Source: Struthio camelus (taxonomy: Eukaryota; Chordata; Aves; Struthioniformes; Struthionidae). Taken from it: a stretch of 64,000 bases of DNA. A program made the position numbers and the translations under genes. The stretch lies in the NCBI RefSeq assembly GCF_040807025.1, contig NC_090947.1, positions 7,130,001-7,194,000 on the forward strand, given 5' to 3'. The notes below the pieces were generated by a model. It was given only the letters and a program-made list of their open reading frames with translations, had not been told where the DNA came from and did no database searches. Every line of letters begins with the position of its first letter. The first letter of the stretch is position 1. Below, piece by piece: positions 1 to 11,700 of the stretch.

Positions 1-1855
1 GTGGAAGCAGGAAAAGGCTACTTGGGAGGAATACAAAGACCTTGCCCACTCAGGAAAGCCAAAGTTTAGCTGGAGCTGAAAGTAGTAAGGAGGGCGATTG
101 GCAACAAGAAAGGTTTCTAAGTATATCATTAGGAAAAGGAAGGCTAAAGAGAATGTAGGGGACAGGAGACCTAGTGACCAGCAACAGAGAAACAGCTGAG
201 GTACTCAATGGTATTTTTGCCCATGTTCTCTACTGGTCAGCCTTGTCCTCAGGCTTTCCAGATCCCTGAGCCTCCTAGAAGGTTTTGCGGGAATGAAGAA
301 ATACCCACAGTAGAGAAAAAATTGTTAGGGATCCCTTAACCCACTTGGACTTACACATGTCCATGGAACCAGATGGGATGCATCCAAGGGTGTCGAAGGA
401 GCTGGCTGATACTATTGTTAGGCAGTTATCATCTTTGAAAGATTATAGCAATTGGGATAGATTCCTGATGACTGGAAAAAGACAGACACCACATCCATCT
501 TCAAGAAGGGCAAGGAGAAGGATTCAAGCAACTATAGGCCAGTCAGCCTCTCCTCAGTCCCTAGGAAGGTAATGGAGCAAATCCTTTTAGAAGTCATTTC
601 TGGATGCAAGAAGGTGACAGGGAGCAGCCAGCATGGGTTTACCAAAGAAAGGCATATCCTGCTTCATTGCTTTCTACGACCAGATGACTCCTGCTGTGGA
701 CAAGGGAAGGGCAGTGAATGTTGTGTACCTTGATTTTAGCAAGGCTTTTTACACAGTCTCCCCTAGACTCCTTATCATCACACTGGTGAGATATGGAGTG
801 TTTAAGTAGCTGATTTCAGTAGCTAAGTTCAGTGAATTATGATCAGTGGTGCAAAGTCTAGCTAGTGGCCAGTAACTAGTATGATCAGTACAGTTTACTG
901 TCTTCATTAACCACCTCGATGATGAGATGGAGTGCACTTTCAGCAAGTTTGTGGATGAGACCAGTTCGGGAGTAGCAGTCAATATGGTCGAGGGCAGGGC
1001 TGGGCAGGGCAGAGGACATTCAGAAAAGCCTGGACAGGCTAGAGAAATGGCCTGACCAGAACCTCATGAAGTTCAGCATAAGCAAATGCAGAGCCTTACA
1101 AGCGGGATGGAATAACCCCATGCAACAGTACAGCCTGGGAGCTGACCGTCCTGGAAGCCACTCTGTAGAAAAGGATCTGGGGGTCCTAGTGGACAAGCTG
1201 AACATGAGCCAGCAGCGGGCCCTTGCAGCAAAGGAGGCCAGTTGCATTCTGGGCTGTATTAGTATGAGCATAGCCAGAAGGTTCAGGGAAGTGATCCTTC
1301 CCTCTATTCAGCACTTGTGAGAGTACATGTAGAATACTGCATTCAGTTTTGGGCTCCCCCATAGAAGAAAGATATTGACATGCTGGAGCAAGTCCAGTGA
1401 AGGACCATCGAGCTGGCCACGGGGCTGGAGAACATAACATTGGAGGAGAGACTGAGAGAACTGGTTTTGTTCAGTCTCAAGAAGAAAAGGCTAAGGGAAG
1501 ACCTTGTTGCATTCTACAACTACCTGATCAGAGAACACAGAAGGCAGGAGATCCATGGACAAAACATGGAGCCAGACTCTTCTCAGAGGTGCACAGTGAC
1601 AGGACAAGAGGCAACAGACATAAGTTGGAACATGGGAAATTCCAATAATATATTGTTAAAAAAAAATTACCATGAGAGTGAACAAATACAGAGCAGGTTG
1701 CCCAGAGAGATTGTGGAATCTCCATCCTTAGAGGTATCAAAAATTCAACTGTACAAGTCCTTGAGAAATATTATGTAATTAAGACCTGTTTTGAGCAAGG
1801 GGCTGGACTAGATGACCTCTGAAGATCCCATCCAATCTAAATTATTCTAGGATAC
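1..1855 (+). mobile_element. CR1 LINE, degraded 3' portion (extends off left edge)
   Basis: Translated pieces match the CR1 reverse transcriptase. PDGMHPRVSKELAD (about 372-413) is the usual start of the RT core, YLDFSKAF is at 726-749, and the catalytic box that should read F-A-D-D-T reads F-V-D-E-T at 948-962. Further on come LMKF, EKDLGVLVD, SQQ.AL and the C-terminal LPREIVESPSLEV. The reading frame is broken by many stops and shifts, so the copy is dead. The end near 1800-1855 (gctggactagatgacctct, then a diverged attctaggatac) is the typical CR1 3' terminus. It sits in UNC80 intron 22, antisense to the gene. Confidence 0.93.
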
Positions 1856-4800
1856 TTAAAGCAACATCTTTACACCAAGCCAGACAGTGGTTTGTTGGAA
1901 CCCTGTGCAGAAACCTGACCACAAACTGAGATATTGTATCACTTGCCTTTCAACCTCCAAAGTTCTTATAAAGGGAAAGAGATTCAATTTTATTATTGCC
2001 AAGTCTGGATTTCAGCTGATGACAGGGATCAAACTGTCTGCAAGGTATTATAAATTGTCATTAAATGTTTGCTAAGCCATAAATTGCTTGTGGTTTTACA
2101 AAATTCAATCAAGAATGGATGCTGTTTCTGGGAAAATATGTTGCTACATAGTTTCTAATCCTAAAGCCACCCTCAGTTCAATGTATAAATAAATCATTAT
2201 CTCCATAATGGATGCAACCTTTGTTTCACCAATTTCTTTAAATCACTGGCAAATCCGTATAAACATCCAGACTAATCAAAGATCTTCAAGTCATTGTAAG
2301 AATGGCATTTCTTGTGAAAATGTGCATGAAAAAGCATGCTGAAAAAGCTTAAGAAAGAATTGAAATTGGAGCTGTTTTCCTTTACTTTTACTGCCATAGC
2401 AACTAGGCTGGGTAAAATGACTTAAGTAGCTTTTAATTTGCATCAAACCTGATTCCAACTATATTTCAAAAGCTAGAAGAGGGAAGTTTAAAAAAAAAAA
2501 ACACAATATTTCCTGCTGACTATGCTCTACTGAAATAAAATAGGAGAATTTTCCATAACAGCATATCTAACCATTAGCAATACAGTGAAATGACAAGTTG
2601 TCACCTTTTGAAAACTACAACGCATGTGACTTAATTTCCAAATATTTCCAATACCTTTTGGACAAAACGTCAGCTGAGCAGGTACTTGTAAGGGGTCTCC
2701 CAAGCCTGTAATTAGAACAAGGTTTTGCTTCTCTCTAGCTGCAACCCTTGTGAAATTCTGATCTCAGATGCCTGAGCTCCCATTAACATCCATAGCTACC
2801 TCCAAAATGAGACCGCTGCATAGAGCGGCTCTCATAGTTCAGAGAACATCTGCAGGTATTACGATTAGAAAATGTAGAGAAAGAGTCCAATTCACAGTCA
2901 CTGAAATGATAGATTGAGGTTTAAGTTGTCTCATTCTCAGCCTGCTGATGTTACAAGGAGTATACAGTGAAAAACAATAAATGCAGAAGGTGTCTACGCA
3001 TTCTAGTAGGTGTCATGACTTTCTGCTTTGTGACATATATATCCATTTTGTGCATCTCTTAGGGGGCATAGGGGGCAAGCTATTCAGGCCAGCTTACTTA
3101 GCTCCCCACTACTGGGTTACAGAATTACAAACTGCCGTATGTAAAATGCTTTGCTCCATGTCTCAAGTCACAGCCTCTCTGAGGCCACAAAGCAGAAGTC
3201 CAAGAAAGCATGAAAAGCAAGACTTCTGGCAGCTTGAATATTGCTTATCTGCTCTATATCATAATCGTAATCACAGGTAGCAAGAAAAGCCCTTGGTCCA
3301 GACAGTTCACTGTAATAACCTTACCGGTTCAATACTCCTGGGAAGTATTACAAGTCTTCAGAGCAAATGCTGTGACACAGTCCTGCTTTCACTAAGTGAT
3401 TATAGACTGACAGTAAATACAAAAACACAAAATGCAAGTGGCCTTAGTCTGAACATCTCCAAAGTCAACTTGTCAGAACAGAACTGAAATCTACCCAGAG
3501 TTGAATTAAAATATGCTGATGGCACTGACCTGACATGAGAATATTACTAAAGTCCCCAAACCTTGATCTAGTGCTTAATATGCATGAAAGTACTTGTATG
3601 TGTACAAGGAATGCAATATAATACACTTTTTACATAAAACATTCCTATTTGTGGAAGCTATAGTGAAATCAACACTATTTTATTGACTATAATAATTTCT
3701 ATTCTAATCAGTTTAAACGAGTCACTGTGGACTGACAAACACCATGCCCAAATCAGATTCCATACCCAGACTTCAACAAGGATGCCCCCTTACCATGTGC
3801 TCTGGCCAGAAACAGCTTCCTTAACAATTCAGCCTCCCACCAAAGCCTTCTGCATCATTCAGTGGGAAAGGAAACCGAAATTCTCTTTTGTAAGTCAGCT
3901 CTGGCGATCCTAACAGATATATTCCAATAGTTCACTATCACCACTAGCTTTTCAGTTGACTTAATACATGGCACAGAGCAAGCTGGTCTGTGGCTTAAGC
4001 ATGAGGCAAATTTGAAAAACAAATAAGATTTTCTCAGGCAACAGGGGCATCACTGCCAACCCACGATTTACAGCCTGATTTATTAGTGTACATAGAGTAC
4101 CGTATCCCCAGAAGGATCTTAGTGACATACTCCTGCTCATATATGGCAGCAGTGAGTCCTCCTTACCCATGCACCTCACATTTTGTGTGTTTGTTATTTT
4201 AGATTTCACAACAGGGTGGCAGCCTGACAGCCTTGGAGAATGAAATTGTCTTTGTGTAGCACATACAGCAGGAGTGACTGCCTCCCTAGGCCACCTTCCA
4301 AGCTCATGTCAACCCTCACTGGCAGGAACCACTTCTGAGGGTGAGAGCATAAGACAGGCTTCTATATGAGCCACTGCTTCCACAACTTCCAGCCCAAGGG
4401 CCAACCAATGCCAACAGGAAGGGTAGGCGCTAGTGAAGACAACACCTATCTACTGGAAGATAGATGGGTACCACTCAAAACAGTAACGCTAACTGTGAAC
4501 AGATAGCAACCACGACTTCCAGCCAGTATTAATGCAGACTGGACTTGAATCTGCAGATTAGGGTGCAAGGTTAAGAAGAATGTATGAAGTGATACTGCAC
4601 AGAGAGTAAATCCTCCCTAGACCTGAAAAAGACACAGTAGCATAGCACTAGCAGAATGGGAGAGTCCATGGGCCTGGTAACTCCAGCAGTGAGCAAAAAG
4701 CTGAATGTAAGCAAATGGCACAATGGTCAAAGATGTGAGAGCTGGGGAGACAAAACAATTGAGAGGATGTAGATGATCTCCAAGCAGTAGCTTTCAGCCG

Positions 4801-5568
4801 TCTTCAGTCTGTAGGCATCTAAACATTTATGAAGGTAGAAGACCACTGTGAAGAGAAGCTATTAATAATGGGCTGACTTTTCTAGCTGTCTTTGCCATAC
4901 CCTCCCAAAAGCATCTCACAGACCCCCACTGGCCATGAACCACAGGCTAAAAGCCACTGCTTTAGAGATTGGAGGGACTGTTAAAAAAAGAGCAGCTGTA
5001 AGGAAAAGAAGCAGAGAGATGAGGATGAGGCGGTCTGTGTCCCAAAGGAGGGACTGAGCTTGCGTCACTTCTGAGATTTCAGTCTGCAAATTAGCAGTAT
5101 TTGCATTTAAAAGCATGCACGCTCTGACATTTGAAGTTTTTCCACTCACTGGCTCTAGTGACTAATAGCTCAGTGTTGCCTAATTTGTTTTTAACTCTAC
5201 CAGAATTCTTAAGTGGAATTACCATCCCTCCCTTGGTAGTTATCCAGTCTTCATTCTTTATCCTGTAGGTTAGTATTGACACTAGGAGAAGTTGAATGAT
5301 TGTGAGCAAAATTTTAAGTCTGACAATAAAAGCTTTGTGCTGGCAATAATCTGGTTATGAGGAGCCATACAATTAAAAAAAAAAAAACATTTTCTCTGCA
5401 TACTCATCCAGTCACAGATACTAAAACTCCAGCTAATACCACCACCACCAGTTAATGCTTTACCTGATTGTTGTGTGGGCACGATCAACACTAGTGAACA
5501 AGAATGGACCACCACATGTGCACGTGATCTCACTCAGCAGGTAAAAAATTCATCAGTGAATGACTTAC
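1856..5568. other. UNC80 intron 22, remainder
   Basis: Non-coding sequence between the CR1 element and exon 22. I see no UNC80 exon, no other recognisable protein and only short A-runs (2490-2501 and 5375-5388). All open frames are short and lack protein-like features. Confidence 0.6.
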
Positions 5569-5741
5569 GAGATCTAGGGCTGCTGCCAAAATGGAGGCAT
5601 CAGGGATAGTGCCTGGTTCACAGCAGTTCAGGAGAAACTGGAAGCGCTTCATGCCTTGGCGGATTGCTCCCAGGTTCACAACATTCTTGGATTTTCCTCC
5701 TTCTTGGTTGGAGGTCAAGTGATCATCAAAGCTATGGCAAC
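5569..5741 (-). CDS. UNC80: UNC80 coding exon 22 (last exon in window)
   Basis: Residues 1155-1212. (G)CHSFDDHLTSNQEGGKSKN, VVNLGAIRQGMKRFQFLLNC and CEPGTIPDASILAAALDL. The acceptor is ctacctcttcag and the donor CTC|gtaagt. Ends in phase 0. The expected next peptide of UNC80 (EAPVVARAALFLECARF...) was searched for by eye in 1-5568 and not found, so exon 23 is off the left edge. Confidence 0.97.
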
Positions 5742-8700
5742 CTGAAGAGGTAGAGCGCAGAGAGGGGATGCAGGGAGGGGTGAGGAGAAGGGAACAGTCT
5801 CTCACCAATAAAAAAAGTGGTACAAAAATCCTGATGAGTGCAATTTTGGTCCTAACCCCTTCCTTACCTTGATATGCTAGCTTGAGGATAACAGGGGCAT
5901 TTTTACAGCATTCATGACTTAAGTGGGAGAGGCATACAGCAAGCCAGAATCTGGTCTTAGTCATACTGATGTCTGCCCAAAACTATTCCACTTAATCAGT
6001 GTGGGAAGCCCAGGACCTACCCCAACATAAGTGAACCAGATTACGGCACTTCCTCCCCACCTCTTTAACGCAAAACTGCAAGCTTACTATCTCCTTTTCC
6101 TGAATAATCTATTATCTTACTTTTTTACTGGCCTCTAACTTCCCCTTCCACGGAAGCATGGAGCATGCATAAACCTTATTCCTTATGTATTAATGTAATA
6201 ATATCATGCTATCTGGTAGGAGAGAAAAATCAGTAGCAAATATTAGTAAATGTTCTACGTGGGAATCAACTACCGTCCATTTTTGGGCCTAAGAAAAAAT
6301 GACTCAAAGCTTAACAACAAAACAAAAGTTGTTAGGCTAACAACTCCTGCAACAACCAGGACACCCAAAGTGAGACTGGACTCAATTCCTGGGTATTATC
6401 CACCATCCAACCTCTCTCCTTGAAGCGTCTTGCATACTTTGGGATGGAAGGCTCCACATAAGAGTGGCTTTTGAAAATCAAGCTTGTTTCCTCCCCACCC
6501 TCTCCAGCCTCTTCTAAGCATGATTTTACACTCCACCAATTGAGTTCAGAAAAGCAGTTTCAAGGCCAAGGTAGCTGGCCAAAACAAAAACAGTCAGCTT
6601 CTGGGCTTTTTGTCTTTATCCATATTACTCTCCCCGTTTACATGTGAAAGTATATAAATTTACAGAATACTGAAGGGTAAAGCACCGACAAACAGAACAC
6701 TGAGTGAGGAGTTCAAGGTTAGCTTTAAACACCGATTTGGAGGACAAGAGGCAAAACATCAGCTGTACAGGACTTTGACTTCTTCTTCCTCAGGAAAGAA
6801 GAATGACTGAAAACTCAAAGTCCCTTTGAGATCTCACTCCCCAGGATCACTTGGGAAGCACCTGTGTACTACAAACAATAGTCACAACACAAAATGACAA
6901 TGGGCATCTTCTTTTTTTCTGCTGAAGATAGAGATGGATCAAATTTCAAGAGATGTCTTTAGGATGTCTGTGGCTTTTTTCTCTCCAGTGAGGCTAAACA
7001 TGGTTTTCCAGGAAACAAAATGTTCCTGTATCAGGAAATATTGCATCAAAATGGAACAAACAAACGAATTTAAAAAGCAGAAAGAACAGGCAGAACACTT
7101 ACATAAATGAGTGGGCACAAACACCCCTTTTTTCCAGCCCCTCCTGTTTACCTATTGCCTGTAGCACACTACCTGAGCCCACCTGCTATAGCTGTTGTAA
7201 CATGTTTATTTGAGGCACAAACAAGTGGTTCCTGTTCAGGGCTCACGTCAGAGCTGTGCCTGTATGAGATACAGAACAGAAACTTGACTTTCTGGTATAA
7301 AAAGGCCTGCCAAAGACAGCTCCCTAACCTCCTGTATAACTAGGATCTAGCAGAGGATTTGTCTGAGTGATAGCAGGCTCCCTTCACTTTCTCTGGGGTC
7401 AGTGGTACTGCCTAAAACCAATTACTACCGCCTTTGTCAAGCCTTCACAGTCCCAGCCCTGCACTTTGCTGAAGCTTTTCAAGAGAATCCTCCAGGGGTA
7501 GCTGATGGCTACCCTCCACAAAGCCCGTCTGGGGAAAGCCTTGCTGTAAGCAGGGGAACCCTCATTGGGTCACAGAGAGTTAGTGCAACTCGGACCAGCT
7601 GACAGTTTCACCCAGTGAGCAGAGACCATTTCCTAACCTAGGAGGACACTGCATGTCCGAGAAGCTCCCACCTTGCAGTTGCTTCCTGTGTTAATGTGAG
7701 ATCACCCCGAGAACAGGCCTTGTGCTGCTGCTCAGTCATGCTGTATGGCTTGAGCACCTTGGTAACCTCTATGGTCACTCAAATTGCCTTCAGTAAGTGC
7801 CCGAAGAAACGTTAAGGCTCTCAAAAAAGCATACTGCTACTCACTTCTGCATATATGCTGTGTTCTTAGTATAGGTAAAAAGATCATTCAAGAAAACATT
7901 TAGCTATGCGTGCATGTGCATATATTTATGTGTGTACATATATGTATACATATACACACATACAGCTTTTATATATATACACACACACACACATCTGACA
8001 CGGACAGAATTTCCAGTGGTCTAGATGATATACTATAATGAAGATTACAATTCATAAATGACGTGACAAATTATTCTGTATTTAATGTTTTTTTCTGCAA
8101 TGTATTTTTCCTATCTCTTTCCTCTTTTTCAACTTGGCCTACAACATTAAAAAAAAACCCCAAAACACAGGAGGAAGAACCACATAGAAAAAGCATGAAC
8201 ATAGCAATGGCCATAGCATCACAAATGACAAAAAGGGGAAGTCTCAAACACATCCCAGAGTAGTATTCCAGAATCAGACCTTGAGGTCCCTGATGCCCAT
8301 CCACCCTCAACAGCCTTCTGTTGTCCTCTCCATAAGCACATATATCCTACTGATCTGGAAGATACGGAAGCACTGCAAAGTTCCAGGCCCTCTGCATGCT
8401 GCTTTTCTTCTGTATTATAAAACTGTCCCACCATGAAAAGGCCTTTCATGGATTTGATTACACACCTGTATGTGCACACACAGGCATGCACAACTGAACA
8501 AACACTTTTTCTATCGGCGTGTGGCTTTTATTGTGTGGCAGAGATCCTCGAGGACATAGTGATACACTTCCTTAACTGTCACACTTCACCCTATAAACTT
8601 GAAATAACTTCCCTTCATTTCAGTTAGTGATCAGTGCGGGGCAACAGTCCAGCACTCACTCTCAACGTCACTGGACAATTTGCCTGTTTCTCCTACTCAC

Positions 8701-11700
8701 GTGTAAAGGTCTCTTTCTTTAACCGATTGCATCACTTTTATTACAGTATTTATAATACACATATTGTATGTCAAAACCAAGCACATATCATGTACTTCTC
8801 TCACGGGAATGTGGAAGAGATCTCAAGGTCTCCTCGTTAAAGTAACTAGATAAAGTCTGATGTTATTCACAGAAAGCTGAAATACAGAAAACACTTTCCA
8901 AGTTCACAGAGCCAATAATCAGTGTGGCATCTCGGTTTTGTGTAGATGTAAGATATGCCACACACTGAACGAGGCTATTGCTGCTCTCAGGACCAAGATT
9001 AAACCTATGCCACTACATCAGGAATATGGGAACTCTAAATATAAGCAAATTCACACTGGTGTAAAATCAGGATTAGAAAGATTAAAAAAAAAAAATTTCT
9101 TCCTGCAAAAAACATGAAGGACACCACATAAGCACTGCAGAAACAGCTGTGGCAGTTTAAACATCTCACTGCCCTTCAATCGTTTGTTCCCAGCAAGACC
9201 TGAGGCAAAAGATAGTGGGAGCATTTCAGTTCTACTTCAGCATAAAGTAGCGGATGAGGAAAACAATGCAATTCCTTCCGTTGAGGGAGTATCCACCTTC
9301 AGCTACAAAGCAACAACAAGCTTCTGGTCTGGTACACCTCCTTCTAAAGGAACAATAATCTTCATCTAGGAGCCACTTTAAAACTACCATCAATGTTTCT
9401 GCAGTGGTAGAATAATGAGCAGTTAACACCGACAAGATGTGCTCATACTTCACTATTCTCAGTTGCCTGAACAATGACTTATATGCATTACACTGCAGGC
9501 CTGAGACAGATGATGGTGAAATACATGCGTTACAATGCCACAGTGAGAGAATAAAAACACATAACGACAGAGAATCGAACATACTGTAAAAGCTGCAGAA
9601 ACCACGGTGAAAATCTACTCCTTTTGTGTTTTGGGGAGGTTTTTTTTTTTTTTTTGAATAAACAGTAATAGAACTTCGAGATACAAGGTTGTCTCCCTGG
9701 CAACAAGGATGAGAGCTCTGAGCTGAGGACACGAGCATATGAATGACCGCATGACTTTTGAAAACAGAATATATCATGACCTTGTATTATTTATAAAGGC
9801 ACTTCTCAAACAACGCTGATTTTAAAAAATGCACTTCAATTAAATATACTTCCTTGGAAAGGAAAAGTAGTTATTATTACGCTATGTGCTAAGAAAAAGG
9901 GACAGCATCTGTAACAAATGGTATGCAGACACTAGACATGCAAACACAGAAGAAAAGAGATAATTATAACAAGGTTTGTGCAGGGTTTTCCATTTCATCA
10001 GTGCTGATCTTTGCTAAAACTGTCAAATGGTCACAAATCGAAAAAATGGAAACAAAAAAACTGATGGAACACCCATCATTGTATTAGGCAATGAAAGATT
10101 TACACACCTGATTTTGAACTGAATCAATGCTTTGAAGCAAGCATTAATTTTTCAAATGTGTTGATCAAATTCAATTTGATTCAAAAAGCCCAAATGTCAC
10201 ATTTGCTTAATTTAATTGGGTAAACTTGATTTTTTTTTTTCCTTAAAGAATTCTATTTTGCTAGCGTTTCTTCTAAACGAAAACAAAAGAAAGAAGGAAG
10301 GGAAGGAAAACAGTTACAAAGACTGAAAAATTGGAGAAGGCTAGAATGGATACAAAAACTATGGAGAAAGCAGGAGAAAAGGGAAAGGGGTAAAATACAG
10401 AAAGAAAGAGATAAAAAAACTAAATCAAGAGAAAAAGAAAGAAAAAAAAGACGACGAGAACCCTGATTTCTAACCATCTTTTTCTTCTGTGTGATGAAGC
10501 TTGGATGGGTGTCTTCGGCAGGTGCGCCATTTACCAAGACGCTTGAAGAAATTCTCCTCTTCATCTCGCCCGTTGTCCAGGCCACCTCCTGGCCCCCCTC
10601 CTTCGGACAGCTTCACCGCACTGGTAAACTTCACCTGTGCAGAAACAGAAGGCCAGGTCACACTACCCCATGCCACCACCTCTTGGTCTTCCTTGCTTAG
10701 ACACAAAGCATCTAAAGATGCAACACAACTGGGTAAGCATGGGTTTACATATGCTGAAGCTCTTTGTCTTTTAAGCTTTCTACTTAAAAGATTGGTCTTT
10801 CACAAGAGGCTGTAAAGACACAAAGAAGGAAGGAGCATTACGATCAAAAATTAAACTTTAAATGTATTGACTGGATCTGCATTTCTCTCTCAGTGAACAA
10901 AGACAGATGGATAAGTACAGCATACATTTAACCTAGTCTTCTTTAAATTCCAGAAAGGAGTCTTCAAGAAGCTACTCACGCACCACAGCCTCCATCATCA
11001 TTTCTTTCATGCAGAGAATCAGCTCCATCATTTTTCCTGATAAACTCATAACATCTAGGGACCTCATCCTCCTTTACTGAGACTGTGTTCCTCACTCATA
11101 CTTCATTACCCTTTCAGGTAACTGTCCTCTTCTACCTGTCGTCTTCTTCTATCTCCAGCACGCCCAGACATACTTCATACTGTTCACTATTATCCCAAAT
11201 ATTGTCTGTGCTTCATTAAAGCTTCTCCTCAGTATTTTTCTGCACATTAGACTATGTATTCAAAAACACTGAAGGATATCATCGGTGCCCAAGCGGTCTG
11301 TCTGCAAACAATACCTCCCTTATTTGAAAGTGAGAGAGAAAGCTGCCACTTTCCATAGAAAGGCTCTTTCTTGCATGGTACCGGAGAAGGCAACACATGC
11401 TGTGCCTGCTGCAGGTGGACTACATTGGCATTTGGGGAAGGACAGAATTTGAAAATCCTGCAACATGGAACAGCAAATCGTGGCGCTCTCCAGAGCTTTT
11501 GCACAGAAGAAAGGGAGGTAATGGGATGGTAGAAGAATGAACACACACCCCCCGCTACATAGAAAGTAGGTTCTTCTCATATGCAATGACTGGAGCGGAG
11601 AGGAGGTAAGAGTATAGGAAAAAAGAAAATATTCTTGCTTCCAGGGAACAGCAGTGTTACAAAGTCCACTGCTTGGAAGAAGGCTTTCCTTCTTGTCCTT

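Larger units (their letters stand above)
5742..10534. other. UNC80 intron 21
   Basis: A 4.8-kb intron. It holds the TA/CA microsatellite at 7905-7993, a T-run near 9640-9653 and the purine-rich tract at 10264-10455. A minus-strand frame of 181 codons at 9232-9777 shows no family resemblance or splice context and is treated as chance. Confidence 0.6.

Noticed and set aside
1020..1778. Several 70-112 codon frames on both strands near 1.0-1.8 kb
   Set aside because: These are pieces or shadows of the degraded CR1 reverse transcriptase, not host genes.
1..5568. Search for UNC80 exon 23
   Set aside because: The expected peptide after LAAALDL was not found in any minus-strand frame, so the exon is placed outside the window.
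9232..9777. 181-codon minus-strand open frame in intron 21
   Set aside because: No family resemblance; composition is not protein-like (many C, S, H and a K-run from a plus-strand T-run).
10130..10225. Inverted-repeat-looking AT-rich patch (caaattcaatttg)
   Set aside because: Short palindromes are frequent in AT-rich sequence. No terminal repeats or target duplications were seen.
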